Source: RGIG5050 sp045636065 (GTDB lineage Bacteria; Verrucomicrobiota; Kiritimatiellia; RFP12; UBA1067). From it: DNA of 60,889 nt. The position numbers and the translations under genes are program-made. The stretch's first letter is position 1, and the number at the start of each line of letters is the position of its first letter. A model generated the notes under the pieces. The model did not search any database and was not told the DNA's origin. It saw only the letters and a program-made list of their open reading frames with translations. Positions 42,456 to 50,734 of this stretch are shown here, piece after piece. The stretch lies in NCBI GenBank assembly GCA_045636065.1, contig JAZTWW010000054.1:1-60889 (forward strand), written 5' to 3'.

Positions 42456-43073
42456 TCACCACGTGGGCGTGCTCTTGTCGGTGCGCTTTCCGATTATGAC
42501 CTGCTTCTGCCACCACTGGAGGCCGGTCGCGAGGTCCGTGATCTTGAGCTGGAAGTAGTATTCAACCTGCTTGCGGCGGCCGTCCATGGGGATCTCCCTC
42601 TGGACGATCTTTCCGAAGAGGCTGTGCGTCGGCGCGACGAGCTGCCCCTGACCGGCGACGGTCGACTGGTTGAACTCGGAATCGCCCCTGACGGACCTCG
42701 TCGCATCGATCATCTCGTCGCGGTTGTCGGCGGAAGCGGCCATCGCTGAGGTGACGAGCACCTTGCCGGAGTTCGTAAGCTCCTCGGCGATGTACGCTGT
42801 GACGCTGTCGGTGTCGAAGCGCTGCATCGTGTCGTTCTTGACCTTACCGACCGCCATGACGTACATTCCGCCGTCGGCGCGGTCGAGACGGCCGCTTCCG
42901 ATCAGACTCTGCAGCATCTGGTTGGCGGCGTTCATCACGTCGCGGTAGTCGAGGCCGGCGACGGCGCCGCCCCTGTCGTTGTACATGTCGATGTTCGTCG
43001 TGGGCGCAACGCACCCGGTGAACGCCGTTGCCGCGAGCAAGCCGCCCGCAAGCGCAAGAAACCTGATCTTCAT
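42456..43073 (-). CDS. lpoB: LpoB-like penicillin-binding protein activator (lipoprotein)
   Basis: A 205-residue lipoprotein with lipobox AFTGC (C21). It continues with the LpoB pattern: YRDVMNAANQMLQSLIGSGRLDR, GGMYVMAVGKVKNDTMQRFDTDSVTAYIAEEL, a central strand LVTSAMAAS and the C-terminal KQVEYYFQLKITDLATGLQWWQKQ. LpoB reaches through the periplasm from the outer membrane to stimulate PBP1b. The YcfL-like gene immediately upstream copies the ycfL-lpoB order of Escherichia coli. It lacks the long proline-rich linker of enterobacterial LpoB. No PBP gene is in the window. Confidence 0.85.
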   Translation of the reverse strand: MKIRFLALAGGLLAATAFTGCVAPTTNIDMYNDRGGAVAGLDYRDVMNAANQMLQSLIGSGRLDRADGGMYVMAVGKVKNDTMQRFDTDSVTAYIAEELTNSGKVLVTSAMAASADNRDEMIDATRSVRGDSEFNQSTVAGQGQLVAPTHSLFGKIVQREIPMDGRRKQVEYYFQLKITDLATGLQWWQKQVIIGKRTDKSTPTW

Positions 43074-43097
43074 CTCTTTTGACCTTTCTTAGTAAGC

Positions 43098-43493
43098 TTA
43101 GCGCCTCTCGCGCTGTACGTAGAACCTGAAATCGCATGCGTCTGGCGTCGGGGCGACGGCCTTGAGGCCTACGACCTCGCGTGCCGCGACGGACCTCTTC
43201 TGCCATGTGGACATGACACTGTCGATCTCAACGCCGTTCGCGTCAAGCCAGACGACCCTGTATTCGAGCCTCTGGTTGCCGTATGTGTTGTTCACGATGT
43301 TCGCCTGGAAAGTGAACTGGTCGCTCTCAACCTTGGCAAGCCTCACGTCCGTCACCCAAATCCTGTATCCGAGGTCGGGCGAGACGGTTATGCGCCTGTC
43401 CATCGGGGGTGTATGATACGTCCTGCACCCGCCAAAAGCCCCCAGGGCCATGATGGATGCGATTCCCAAAACTGCAAGAAACAGCCTTTTCAT
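43098..43493 (-). CDS. YcfL family lipoprotein
   Basis: A 131-residue protein with a signal segment and lipobox FGGC (C23). The rest is a beta-sandwich-like DUF1425/YcfL domain: TVSPDLGYRIWVTDVRLAKVESDQFTFQANIVNNTYGNQRLEYRVVWLDANGVEI in part, with the typical N-N-T and Y-R-x-x-W-x-D-x-x-G segments. It is the first gene of the envelope operon, with promoter 43520-43548 and ribosome binding site AAAGGAGAAG. ATG 43493 is chosen over an upstream in-frame start because it begins the signal peptide. Family function is unknown; its fixed place before lpoB suggests a link with peptidoglycan synthesis. Confidence 0.85.
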   Translation of the reverse strand: MKRLFLAVLGIASIMALGAFGGCRTYHTPPMDRRITVSPDLGYRIWVTDVRLAKVESDQFTFQANIVNNTYGNQRLEYRVVWLDANGVEIDSVMSTWQKRSVAAREVVGLKAVAPTPDACDFRFYVQRERR

Positions 43494-43519
43494 GAAACTT
43501 CTCCTTTCGGTTTCCCAGT

Positions 43520-43548
43520 ATGATACCAAATGTTAGGCGCGTTGGCAA
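43520..43548 (-). promoter_or_regulatory. Promoter of the envelope operon
   Basis: Minus strand: -35 TTGCCA (43543-43548), 17-base spacer ending TTTGG, -10 TATCAT (43520-43525). The leader is about 20 bases and includes the ribosome binding site. Confidence 0.7.
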
Positions 43549-43570
43549 GCGGCTTCTGACGCGCGCGGAG

Positions 43571-43593
43571 AAAAATCCGGAAAAAATTTTCCG
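43571..43593 (-). terminator. Candidate terminator of the Gld-like operon
   Basis: A 7-bp inverted repeat CGGAAAA/TTTTCCG with a 2-base centre directly follows the DUF4340 stop and is trailed by GGATTTTT on the minus strand. The stem is AT-rich and short, so this is a weak candidate. Confidence 0.4.
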
Positions 43594-45246
43594 TTATTCC
43601 GTAAGCGGGGCCGTAAGGACCGAGACGGTGGCAGGGCTTACGATGAAAATGGCCTCGGCCCTTCCCATCGTCGCATAGCGGCTTCCGTCCTCCGCGGCGA
43701 CGGCGCCAAGGAGGATGTTGCACCTCACGGCCCGCCCTTCTACAAGGTCCACGGTGAGCGTGTATGCCGGCTTTTCAAGGCCGTACCTGCCAAGCTCCTC
43801 GGGCCCGCCGGCAAGCGTCACGACGCTCTCGGCCTCCACGCGCTCGAGCGCTGTGAGGAGCCTTTTCACGGCATCCTGCGAAACGCGCACGCTTCCGGTG
43901 TCGTCGAAGCGCCTTACAAGATTCCACATGCCGCGCGAAGCGTCCCTCTCGACGCGCGTCTCGGCGCCGGCGGCAGTCCTGAGAGTCATGCGCCTTACGC
44001 TTTCACGCCTCGCCTCAAGAAGTATGCGGCTTCTAAGCTTCGGGAAGCCTGCGGACGGGAAGAGGCCGGGAGAGACGGTCGCCGCGGGGAAGTTGGTGGA
44101 CGAGTTCGAGGCAGAGACCCTTATGCCCTCGTTCCTCAGATCGCTCCTCCTTATTGACAAGACGCGCCTCACGAACGCCTCCGCCTCCACGGGGTCCGCC
44201 GGTGCGGAAACTGGCGAATCTAGCCTCCAGACGCGGTTCGTGCCGCGCGCGAGGATGTAGAGGTCGCTCTCGCCAGAGACTGAAACCTTCATCGCGTCGT
44301 CGAGCTCGAGCGGGAAGTAGCGTATGTCGCGGAAATCGGCGGCCTGGTCGCGGCAGAAGGATGCGAGCGAATTGCTCACAACGCCCTTCATCCCGCCGCC
44401 GAACTTCACGTACACGCGCCCTTCGCCGGCCGGCGAGCCGAACGTGACGGACTGCGACCCGAGGGCAGCAGCCCTCACCGTTATAGCAAAGCCGGATTCG
44501 CCGTCGAGGTTGCAGGCCGTCTCGTCGGCTCCGTCGGCGAAGGAATCGACCTTCGCCCCGCAGAGCCTCGAAACGAGCGAAAGGACCATCTCGCCGTCAG
44601 CGGGACCCTTGACGGGGCTTGCGAAGTGCCATCCCTGCGCGTCGTGGACGATCTTGAGGAACGGGGCGCCCGGGCTTCTTATCTCAAGTGAGTCCACAAG
44701 CTCCGGGGCGAACGAGACGAGGTTCGTGCGCCTGCACGAGTCGGCGTCTGGGGGGATGGCGGCCGTAACGGACTTGGGAAGAGTGAAGACGTTGTGCATC
44801 CCGTCGACGCGGGCGTATACGGATTCGCCGGAGGGGGTGGGCGCGCCGAAGCGTATCGTCTCGCGGCGTGCGCCCGCGCCGACCGTGACGGTGACCCTCG
44901 CCGGCGCAAGGCCGAACACGGAGAGCCTGTGGCCCATGCGCGCAAGCTCCGCATCGCTTTCGATGTCGTCGGGATAGGCGAAGGAGAGCGCGTCGAGGAG
45001 CTTTGTGACGACGGTCGGGTCCGTCTCGCTCTTTACGGGCTCCTCCATCATCCATACGCCGTCCTTCCTGACGAGCGTCACGGCGCCGAAGCTGAGGTAG
45101 TCCGGGGAGGCGTCGGCAAGTTCGGAGAGCCTCATGTGAGCACCCGGCTGGGCGACGATCCGCTCGTGTATCTCAAGCGCGACGATCCCCAACGCTATCG
45201 CCAGGGACCCGAGGGCAAAGAATATGATCGACTTGAGGTTGCTCAC
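43594..45246 (-). CDS. DUF4340-type membrane-anchored protein
   Basis: A 550-residue protein with one N-terminal transmembrane helix (7-27) and a large periplasmic part. It shows repeated short beta modules with GVWMMEEPVKSETDPTVVTKLLDALS, FGLAPARVTVTVG, VYARVDGMHNVFTLP and later copies (YGLEKPAYTLTVDLVEG near 500). This is the pattern of DUF4340 proteins, which follow GldG-like genes in many Gram-negative bacteria. The start codon is GTG. It lies 4 bases after the permease-GldG fusion gene, so it is probably part of that ABC machine. Its role is unknown. Confidence 0.8.
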   Translation of the reverse strand: MSNLKSIIFFALGSLAIALGIVALEIHERIVAQPGAHMRLSELADASPDYLSFGAVTLVRKDGVWMMEEPVKSETDPTVVTKLLDALSFAYPDDIESDAELARMGHRLSVFGLAPARVTVTVGAGARRETIRFGAPTPSGESVYARVDGMHNVFTLPKSVTAAIPPDADSCRRTNLVSFAPELVDSLEIRSPGAPFLKIVHDAQGWHFASPVKGPADGEMVLSLVSRLCGAKVDSFADGADETACNLDGESGFAITVRAAALGSQSVTFGSPAGEGRVYVKFGGGMKGVVSNSLASFCRDQAADFRDIRYFPLELDDAMKVSVSGESDLYILARGTNRVWRLDSPVSAPADPVEAEAFVRRVLSIRRSDLRNEGIRVSASNSSTNFPAATVSPGLFPSAGFPKLRSRILLEARRESVRRMTLRTAAGAETRVERDASRGMWNLVRRFDDTGSVRVSQDAVKRLLTALERVEAESVVTLAGGPEELGRYGLEKPAYTLTVDLVEGRAVRCNILLGAVAAEDGSRYATMGRAEAIFIVSPATVSVLTAPLTE

Positions 45247-45250
45247 TTCT

Positions 45251-47302
45251 TCAGCGCCTCCTGCGCCTTAAAAGGAATCCCGCCGCCAGAACGACGAGCG
45301 GCACGGCGATGGAGGAAAGGACGAGGAAGCGCACACGCGCGCCGCGGTCCATTCCGGTGAAGACGATGTCCTGCGAAATTCCGCTCGCCCCGAGCGCGTC
45401 CACGCCGGCGAGCCAGGAGATCGCGTTCATGAGGAAATCGCCGTTGGCGTTGCCCCGGCTTGAAATGGAGCCGTTGTCGGCGAAAGACGGGTCGCCCAGC
45501 ACGACGACGCGCGACGGCCTGAACCCGAGATCGCTCGAAACGCCTGCGCCGTGCTCTACGGCGGCGGCCAGAGTCGCGTCGCCCGAGGCCGTCTTTGCGG
45601 TTGCAAGCGGCGTGAAGACGCGGCGGTCGCGCCCGGCGGACTCTTCCTGAGCGGGCATCGTGATAGTCGCGCTAGAACGTGAGAAGACGACGCTCGTACC
45701 CGCCAGGGGGCGCGTCACGGTATGGTCGGCAAAGCCGTCCACAAGGATGTTCGCTCCGTTTATGGTCCTCGCCGGAGATGACGCCTGCGCCCCGAGCTCC
45801 ACGCCGAGCGACGCGAAAAGAGGCTTGAGGCCCGTAGCCTCTGCGTCATCGGCAAGGACGAGAAGCCTTCCGCCGTTCTTGACGTATCCGTCCATCCAGC
45901 CGACCTCCACGGGCGCGAAAGGCGTCCTTGCACCGGCAATGACGAGAACGGCGCAGTCGCCCGGGACGGTGCCCGCATCGGCTAGATTGACGCTCTTTAC
46001 GGAGTAGCCGTCGCGCTTCAGGGAGCGGGCGAGGTCGCTCAGGCCCGTGTACTCGTTGTGGTCGTCGGGGCGGCTCTCGCCATGCCCTTCGGTGAAGTAG
46101 ACGCATTCGCGCCCGGCGGGGATGCCAAGCCTGAATATCGCCGACGCCATCACGGCCTCGTTCGCCTCGGCGGACGGCACTATGACGCGACGCCTTCCGC
46201 GGGAAATGACTATGCTCGATTCCGGCACTCCAGACCTTACGAGGCGCGAGGCTCCCGCGAGGTCCCACCTCGGGTCCACGAACTCGACATCGAGCCTGAC
46301 TCCGCTCGCGGCGCGCGCCGCGGATTCAAACTGCCTCAAGAGGCGGGATATCCTGATGAAGAGAGGGTCGTTCCTTGAAAGGAAGCATGTCGCTCTCACG
46401 TCGCCCGAGCCTTCGGAAAGGATGGAGTACGTGCGCGCGGAGAAGCCCTCCGCCGCGTAGCCGCCCACGGAGAACGTGGCGTCGAGCTTGAAGGCGAGAA
46501 TGATCGCAAGCGCGGTGAAGACGGCCGCGAGGGCCACTGTGACGCGCGAGGACACCCTGAACGGCCTTGCTGCACGCCCGGAGAAGCGGAACATCGCTAT
46601 CGTCTTGGACGCGGCAAAGAGAGCCAGCAAAGTGGCGAAAATGTAGAAGGCGACTATCCCCGTGGAGAAGAGCCCGGCCGAGAAGTCTGTCAGATGGCTT
46701 TCAAAGGGAAGCTCCGGCACTCTGGCCCTGAAGGACGGAATCCATGCGAAAGCGGCCCTGAACAGGGCCTCGGGGAGCGCAACGAGCACGATAAGCGAAA
46801 GGGCTGCTGCGATGGCGCTGTCGCGGCAGCGGGCGCTCGCCCAAAGCCCCGTCGCGCATCCGAGAGCCGCCTGGAGAAGAAGTATGGACATTGCCGGCAG
46901 AAAGCTCCACGCCCCGGCGTTCGCCGCCTCGGGGAGTAGCATCGCGCTGGATATCCAGAATACTGCAATGACGCATGCGCTCACGGTGAATGCGCCCCAG
47001 AAGCGGCCGAAGACTATGTCCCGCTCCATGACGGGAGCTGCAAGGAGAAGATCGAAACGCCCCATCCCTGGAGTTCCTGTCAAAAGGCGCATCGTCACAA
47101 GGGCCGTGAAAACGACGAGCGGGACAGCGGCGGAAAGAGCCCAGAGCGCGGGTATGCCGGCGCTAGAACCCTCCCCCTGTTCGAGAAGGCGCGTAAAGAG
47201 AACCCCAGACGCGGCGAGGAAGAGCGCCGACGCCACCCATAGAGTGCGGCCGAAGAAAAGCTTCGAGACCGTGCGGAAGAACTCCGTTCTGGCGGTCTTC
47301 AT
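45251..47302 (-). CDS. ABC-2 permease fused to GldG-like extracytoplasmic domain
   Basis: A 683-residue protein. The N-terminal 240 residues hold six hydrophobic segments like GldF/ABC-2 permeases, with RFDLLLAAPVMERDIVFGRFW, the usual cytoplasmic loop of the family. After a seventh helix (about 257-277) comes a periplasmic GldG/DUF4350-like part of about 380 residues (YFTEGHGE, GWMDGYVKNGGRLLVLAD), then a last helix and a terminal RRRRR. GldF and GldG are separate in Flavobacterium; here they are joined. With the ATPase upstream (4-base overlap) and DUF4340 downstream it forms a complete ABC unit. The substrate is unknown; no gliding genes are nearby. Confidence 0.8.
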   Translation of the reverse strand: MKTARTEFFRTVSKLFFGRTLWVASALFLAASGVLFTRLLEQGEGSSAGIPALWALSAAVPLVVFTALVTMRLLTGTPGMGRFDLLLAAPVMERDIVFGRFWGAFTVSACVIAVFWISSAMLLPEAANAGAWSFLPAMSILLLQAALGCATGLWASARCRDSAIAAALSLIVLVALPEALFRAAFAWIPSFRARVPELPFESHLTDFSAGLFSTGIVAFYIFATLLALFAASKTIAMFRFSGRAARPFRVSSRVTVALAAVFTALAIILAFKLDATFSVGGYAAEGFSARTYSILSEGSGDVRATCFLSRNDPLFIRISRLLRQFESAARAASGVRLDVEFVDPRWDLAGASRLVRSGVPESSIVISRGRRRVIVPSAEANEAVMASAIFRLGIPAGRECVYFTEGHGESRPDDHNEYTGLSDLARSLKRDGYSVKSVNLADAGTVPGDCAVLVIAGARTPFAPVEVGWMDGYVKNGGRLLVLADDAEATGLKPLFASLGVELGAQASSPARTINGANILVDGFADHTVTRPLAGTSVVFSRSSATITMPAQEESAGRDRRVFTPLATAKTASGDATLAAAVEHGAGVSSDLGFRPSRVVVLGDPSFADNGSISSRGNANGDFLMNAISWLAGVDALGASGISQDIVFTGMDRGARVRFLVLSSIAVPLVVLAAGFLLRRRRR

Positions 47303-47970
47303 TTAAGGGCCTCCTTCACGGCATTGATGCCGCGCGCCTCGTAGAGCGATCCGTCCTTGAGCACGAGGAAGCGCGTCGCTATCGTGGCGAGATCGTCAAG
47401 CTCATGGCCGGTTATGACGACGCTCGCGAACGTCGAGACGCTCTGGAGGATGCGCCCCACGGCCTTGCGGGCCGCCTGGTCTAGCCCTGCGAACACGTCG
47501 TCCAGCAGAAGGAAGCGTGGTCTCAGGAGTATCGCGTCCGCGAGGGCCACGCGCTTCTTGAGCCCGAACGACAGGTTTGAGATCATTTCCTTTGCGCAGC
47601 CTTCAAGCCCGCACTGGGAGATCGCCTCCTCCACGCGGTGGCGGATCTTGCGGCTCTGCTCGCCCTTGAGGCGCGCACGGTACTTGAGGTACGCCCTGAC
47701 GTTGAGATCGTCCTCCACGGGGGCCGTCTCGTTGAGGTAGCCGAGAACGCGGCGGTAGCGGATAGGCTCCTTGAATATGTCGCTCCTGTCGGCGCGCACC
47801 GTGCCGGAGCTTGGGTAGGCGAGCCCGGCCATCACCCTCAAAAGCGTAGTCTTGCCTGCACCGTTCACACCGGCGAGAGCCATAACGTCCCCGGGTCTGA
47901 CGATGATCGACACGTCGTCCAGGACGGCCTTGTCGCCGTAGTCGAACGATATGTTCAGGACTTCAAGCAT
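47299..47970 (-). CDS. ABC transporter ATPase (GldA-like)
   Basis: A 223-residue ATPase: Walker A GVNGAGKTT (34-42), Q-loop region LGYLNETAPV, signature LSFGLKKRVALA, D-loop FAGLD and switch histidine in ITGHELDD. Walker B reads FLLLDDVFAGLD, so the usual catalytic glutamate is an aspartate; activity may be reduced but the other motifs are complete. It belongs with the permease-GldG fusion downstream. It overlaps the upstream phosphatase gene by 8 bases. Confidence 0.88.
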   Translation of the reverse strand: MLEVLNISFDYGDKAVLDDVSIIVRPGDVMALAGVNGAGKTTLLRVMAGLAYPSSGTVRADRSDIFKEPIRYRRVLGYLNETAPVEDDLNVRAYLKYRARLKGEQSRKIRHRVEEAISQCGLEGCAKEMISNLSFGLKKRVALADAILLRPRFLLLDDVFAGLDQAARKAVGRILQSVSTFASVVITGHELDDLATIATRFLVLKDGSLYEARGINAVKEALK

Positions 47971-48595
47971 GGTCGATCACCTCGTCGGCCATGTCGAGCT
48001 CGTGCGGATCAGAGGCGTAGCCCCAGCTTACGCCCACCGTATGCATCGCGTTGGCCTTTCCGGCCTCGATGTCGCCTGCGGTGTCGCCGACCATCACGGC
48101 GTCCTTCCCCTCTATGCCGAGCTCCCGGAGGGCGCGGGCGAGGAAGACGGGCTTCTTGAGGACTTCCGGCGGATGCATGTCGCTCGTGTAGACGCCATCG
48201 AGAAGATTCTCCCATCCGGTTTTCCTCACAAGCATCTCGGTCGGCGCGAGGCGCTTGTTTGACGCAATGTAGATCTTGGCGCCCGAGGCCTTGAGCCTTT
48301 CAAGCCACGCCTCAACGCCCGGGTAAGGGACGGTTGTCGGGAAGCCCCCTTTGTCGTAGTTCTCCGCAAAGCGCGAGCGTATGGCCGCGATCAGCGAATC
48401 GATATCGGCGCGCCCGGGAAAAAGGACGCGCGCGATATCGTTTATGGAAGGCCCCATCCTGAAGACTTCGTCGAAACCGGGGCACTCGAGCCCAAGATCC
48501 GCTATCGTCCTCTTCCAGGCGCCGACCACGTCCCCGGCGGTATCCATAAGGGTACCGTCGAGGTCGAAGAACCAATGTCCGGGGGCCGGGTTCAT
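47963..48595 (-). CDS. HAD-family phosphatase (phosphoglycolate phosphatase-like)
   Basis: A 210-residue HAD enzyme. Motif I is FFDLDGTLMD (the first aspartate is the nucleophile), motif II is IASNK, the motif III lysine is in LKKP, and motif IV is MVGDTAGDIEAG. The four-helix cap of subfamily I follows motif I. The substrate cannot be set; Gph-like sugar-phosphate phosphatases have this form. It overlaps the phosphohexomutase stop by one base, hinting at sugar-phosphate metabolism. Confidence 0.85.
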   Translation of the reverse strand: MNPAPGHWFFDLDGTLMDTAGDVVGAWKRTIADLGLECPGFDEVFRMGPSINDIARVLFPGRADIDSLIAAIRSRFAENYDKGGFPTTVPYPGVEAWLERLKASGAKIYIASNKRLAPTEMLVRKTGWENLLDGVYTSDMHPPEVLKKPVFLARALRELGIEGKDAVMVGDTAGDIEAGKANAMHTVGVSWGYASDPHELDMADEVIDHA

Positions 48596-49926
48596 CAGCT
48601 GCGGATGAGCGCGAGCATCTCGTCGCGCTTGGTCTCCATGATGGCGGGCGTCTTGCCTTCGAGGTTGAGCCTCACGAGCGGCTCGGTGTTGCTCATGCGG
48701 ACGTTGAACCAGAAGCCCTCGGTGGCCCAGCGGTCGACGCTGACGCCGTCGAGCTCGAAGAAGTCTGTGTAGAGCGACTTGATCTTCTCGAGGACTGCGG
48801 CCGCATCGGCCACCTTGGAGTTGATCTCGCCGGACTGGCTGTACTTCCTCAAAGGAGCGACGAGCTCGCTCAAAGGCTTGTCGGAGGCGGAGACTATGTT
48901 CGCCAGGGCGAACGTGGCCATCGAGGAGCTTTCGGCCGTGAAGTTGGCCTTGAAGTAGTAGTGGCCCGAGAGTTCGCCCGCGAAGATGGCGTCGTTCTGG
49001 CGCATCTGCTCCTTGATGAAGCTATGGCCGACGCGCGACATCATCGGCTTTCCGCCCGCGGCGGCGATCGTCTCGTCCGCCACCTTGCTGCTCCTCAAAT
49101 CGTAGAAGCAGGCGGCTCCGGGATTCGTCTTGAGGAGGTCCTGCGAGATGAGCGCCGTGATGAAGTCCATCGGGATGATCTCGCCCTTCTCGTCGAGGAA
49201 GCCCGCGCGGTCCGCATCGCCGTCGTAGGCGACGCCGAAGGCGTACTTGCCGGGGTTGGCCTTGATGAGAGCCTGCAGATCCCTCAGCGTCTCGTGGTGG
49301 AGCGGGTTGGCGTCATGGTTCGGGAAGTCGCCGTCGTACTCGCCGTAGAGCGAATCGTAGGTGATGTCGGAATCCTTGAAGGCGACGGACTCGGCGATGC
49401 CCATGCCGTTCGCGAAATCGAGCGCGAGGTGTAGAGGCCTTGCGAGGTGGGCGAACTTCTTCACGTGCTCGGCGTAGGCGGCCGAGACGTCAACCTTCGT
49501 GACCGTTCCCTTGACGGCCGCGTCCTCGCCGAGATCGCCTGTCATGACGAGCTTCTCGATGTCCTTGATGCCCGTAGCGCCGGAGATCGGCACGGCGTTC
49601 GCCTTGCAGAGCTTGCAACCGTTCCACTCCTTGGTGTTGTGGGAGGCGGTGATCATGACGCTGCCGTCGGCCTTAAGCGTGCCGTTGGCGAAGTAGCTCA
49701 TGGGAGTCGAGGCGAGGCCGATGTCGATCACGTCCACGCCGACGTCCGTAAGACCCTTGGCGAAAGCCTCGAAAAGCGGCTGGGAATGGACGCGGCAGTC
49801 GCGCGCCACCACAACCTTTTTAACGCCGGCGAACTTAGCGTATGCGCGGGCGATCTTGTAGAAGATGTCCTCGGTCAGCTCCGTTCCGTAGATGCCTCGG
49901 ATGTCATAAGCCTTGAAAATGCCCAT
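48595..49926 (-). CDS. Phosphomannomutase/phosphoglucomutase
   Basis: A 443-residue alpha-D-phosphohexomutase with four domains: phosphoserine loop ITASHN (S95), metal loop DGDADR near 236, sugar-binding loop GELSGHYYF near 320 and the C-terminal phosphate loop RMSNTEPLVRLN. It interconverts hexose-6- and hexose-1-phosphates, supplying GDP-mannose or UDP-glucose for glycans. It is the first gene of the operon with the HAD enzyme and the Gld-like ABC unit, with promoter 49989-50017. Confidence 0.92.
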   Translation of the reverse strand: MGIFKAYDIRGIYGTELTEDIFYKIARAYAKFAGVKKVVVARDCRVHSQPLFEAFAKGLTDVGVDVIDIGLASTPMSYFANGTLKADGSVMITASHNTKEWNGCKLCKANAVPISGATGIKDIEKLVMTGDLGEDAAVKGTVTKVDVSAAYAEHVKKFAHLARPLHLALDFANGMGIAESVAFKDSDITYDSLYGEYDGDFPNHDANPLHHETLRDLQALIKANPGKYAFGVAYDGDADRAGFLDEKGEIIPMDFITALISQDLLKTNPGAACFYDLRSSKVADETIAAAGGKPMMSRVGHSFIKEQMRQNDAIFAGELSGHYYFKANFTAESSSMATFALANIVSASDKPLSELVAPLRKYSQSGEINSKVADAAAVLEKIKSLYTDFFELDGVSVDRWATEGFWFNVRMSNTEPLVRLNLEGKTPAIMETKRDEMLALIRS

Positions 49927-49988
49927 TTCCAGCTCCTTTTCCGTTTATTTTGCATTTGACCGGCCTGCCCCCAGCAGACCAGTGGAAT

Positions 49989-50017
49989 ATTTTACCCTAT
50001 ATCGTGACGGAAATCAA
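49989..50017 (-). promoter_or_regulatory. Promoter of the phosphohexomutase operon
   Basis: Minus strand: -35 TTGATT (50012-50017), 17-base spacer ending TAGGG, -10 TAAAAT (49989-49994). The leader is about 55 bases and ends with AAAAGGAGCTGG before the ATG. Confidence 0.65.
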
Positions 50018-50047
50018 CCACAGATTTCGAAAAAGAGGTTTTTGGCC

Positions 50048-50734
50048 TCACGCACGCGCCACTTCGCGCCACTCGGGCGGAAGTGCGGCGAGAACGGCCA
50101 AGATCACCTCTTCGAGCGTCATGGAAGTGGAATCTATCTCCACGGCGCCGTCGGCCTTCCTGAGCGGCGCGAATTTGCGCGTCGAGTCGAGCCTGTCGCG
50201 CGCGAGGAGCGACTCCTTCACGGCTTCGCGGCTCTGGTTCGCTATCCCCTTCTCGACCTCCTCCTTCTGGCGGCGCATCGCACGGGCCTCGGCGGAGGCC
50301 GTGAGGTAGAACCTTGCGGGGGAATCGGGGAAGACGGCCGTCGTTATGTCGCGCCCTTCTACGACGAGATCGCCGTACTTGACCATGCCCCTTAGAAGCG
50401 CGGTTATCCTATCGCGAACCTCCTTCACCGACGACACCTTGCTCGCATGGGCGTTTATCTCGGGAAGCCTTATGCGCTCGCCCGGGGCCTCGCCACCCAC
50501 GTAGTACGCGATGCGCCCGCCCTCGGGGCGGCATTCGATATCGACATCGCCCGCCATCGCCGCGACGGCCGCAGGATCAGACGTATCGACGCCTCGCGCG
50601 AGGGCCTGCCACGTCATTATCCTGTAGAGTGCGCCGCTATCCACGTGCAGGTATCCAAGCCTCCTGCCGACCTCCCTGCTGACGCTCGACTTTCCGGCGC
50701 CGCTCGGACCGTCCACCGCTATAACCCTAGACAT
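50048..50734 (-). CDS. cmk: Cytidylate kinase
   Basis: A 228-residue enzyme: P-loop VDGPSGAGKSS near residue 6, YLHVDSGALYR, the CMP-binding VVEGRDITTAVFP and the lid region. It phosphorylates CMP and dCMP. ATG 50734 is chosen because GGAGGAG stands 8 bases upstream; the frame is open further up but overlaps coaB. It overlaps the coaB stop by 8 bases and ends the DUF1015-DUF2062-coaB-cmk unit. Confidence 0.95.
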   Translation of the reverse strand: MSRVIAVDGPSGAGKSSVSREVGRRLGYLHVDSGALYRIMTWQALARGVDTSDPAAVAAMAGDVDIECRPEGGRIAYYVGGEAPGERIRLPEINAHASKVSSVKEVRDRITALLRGMVKYGDLVVEGRDITTAVFPDSPARFYLTASAEARAMRRQKEEVEKGIANQSREAVKESLLARDRLDSTRKFAPLRKADGAVEIDSTSMTLEEVILAVLAALPPEWREVARA

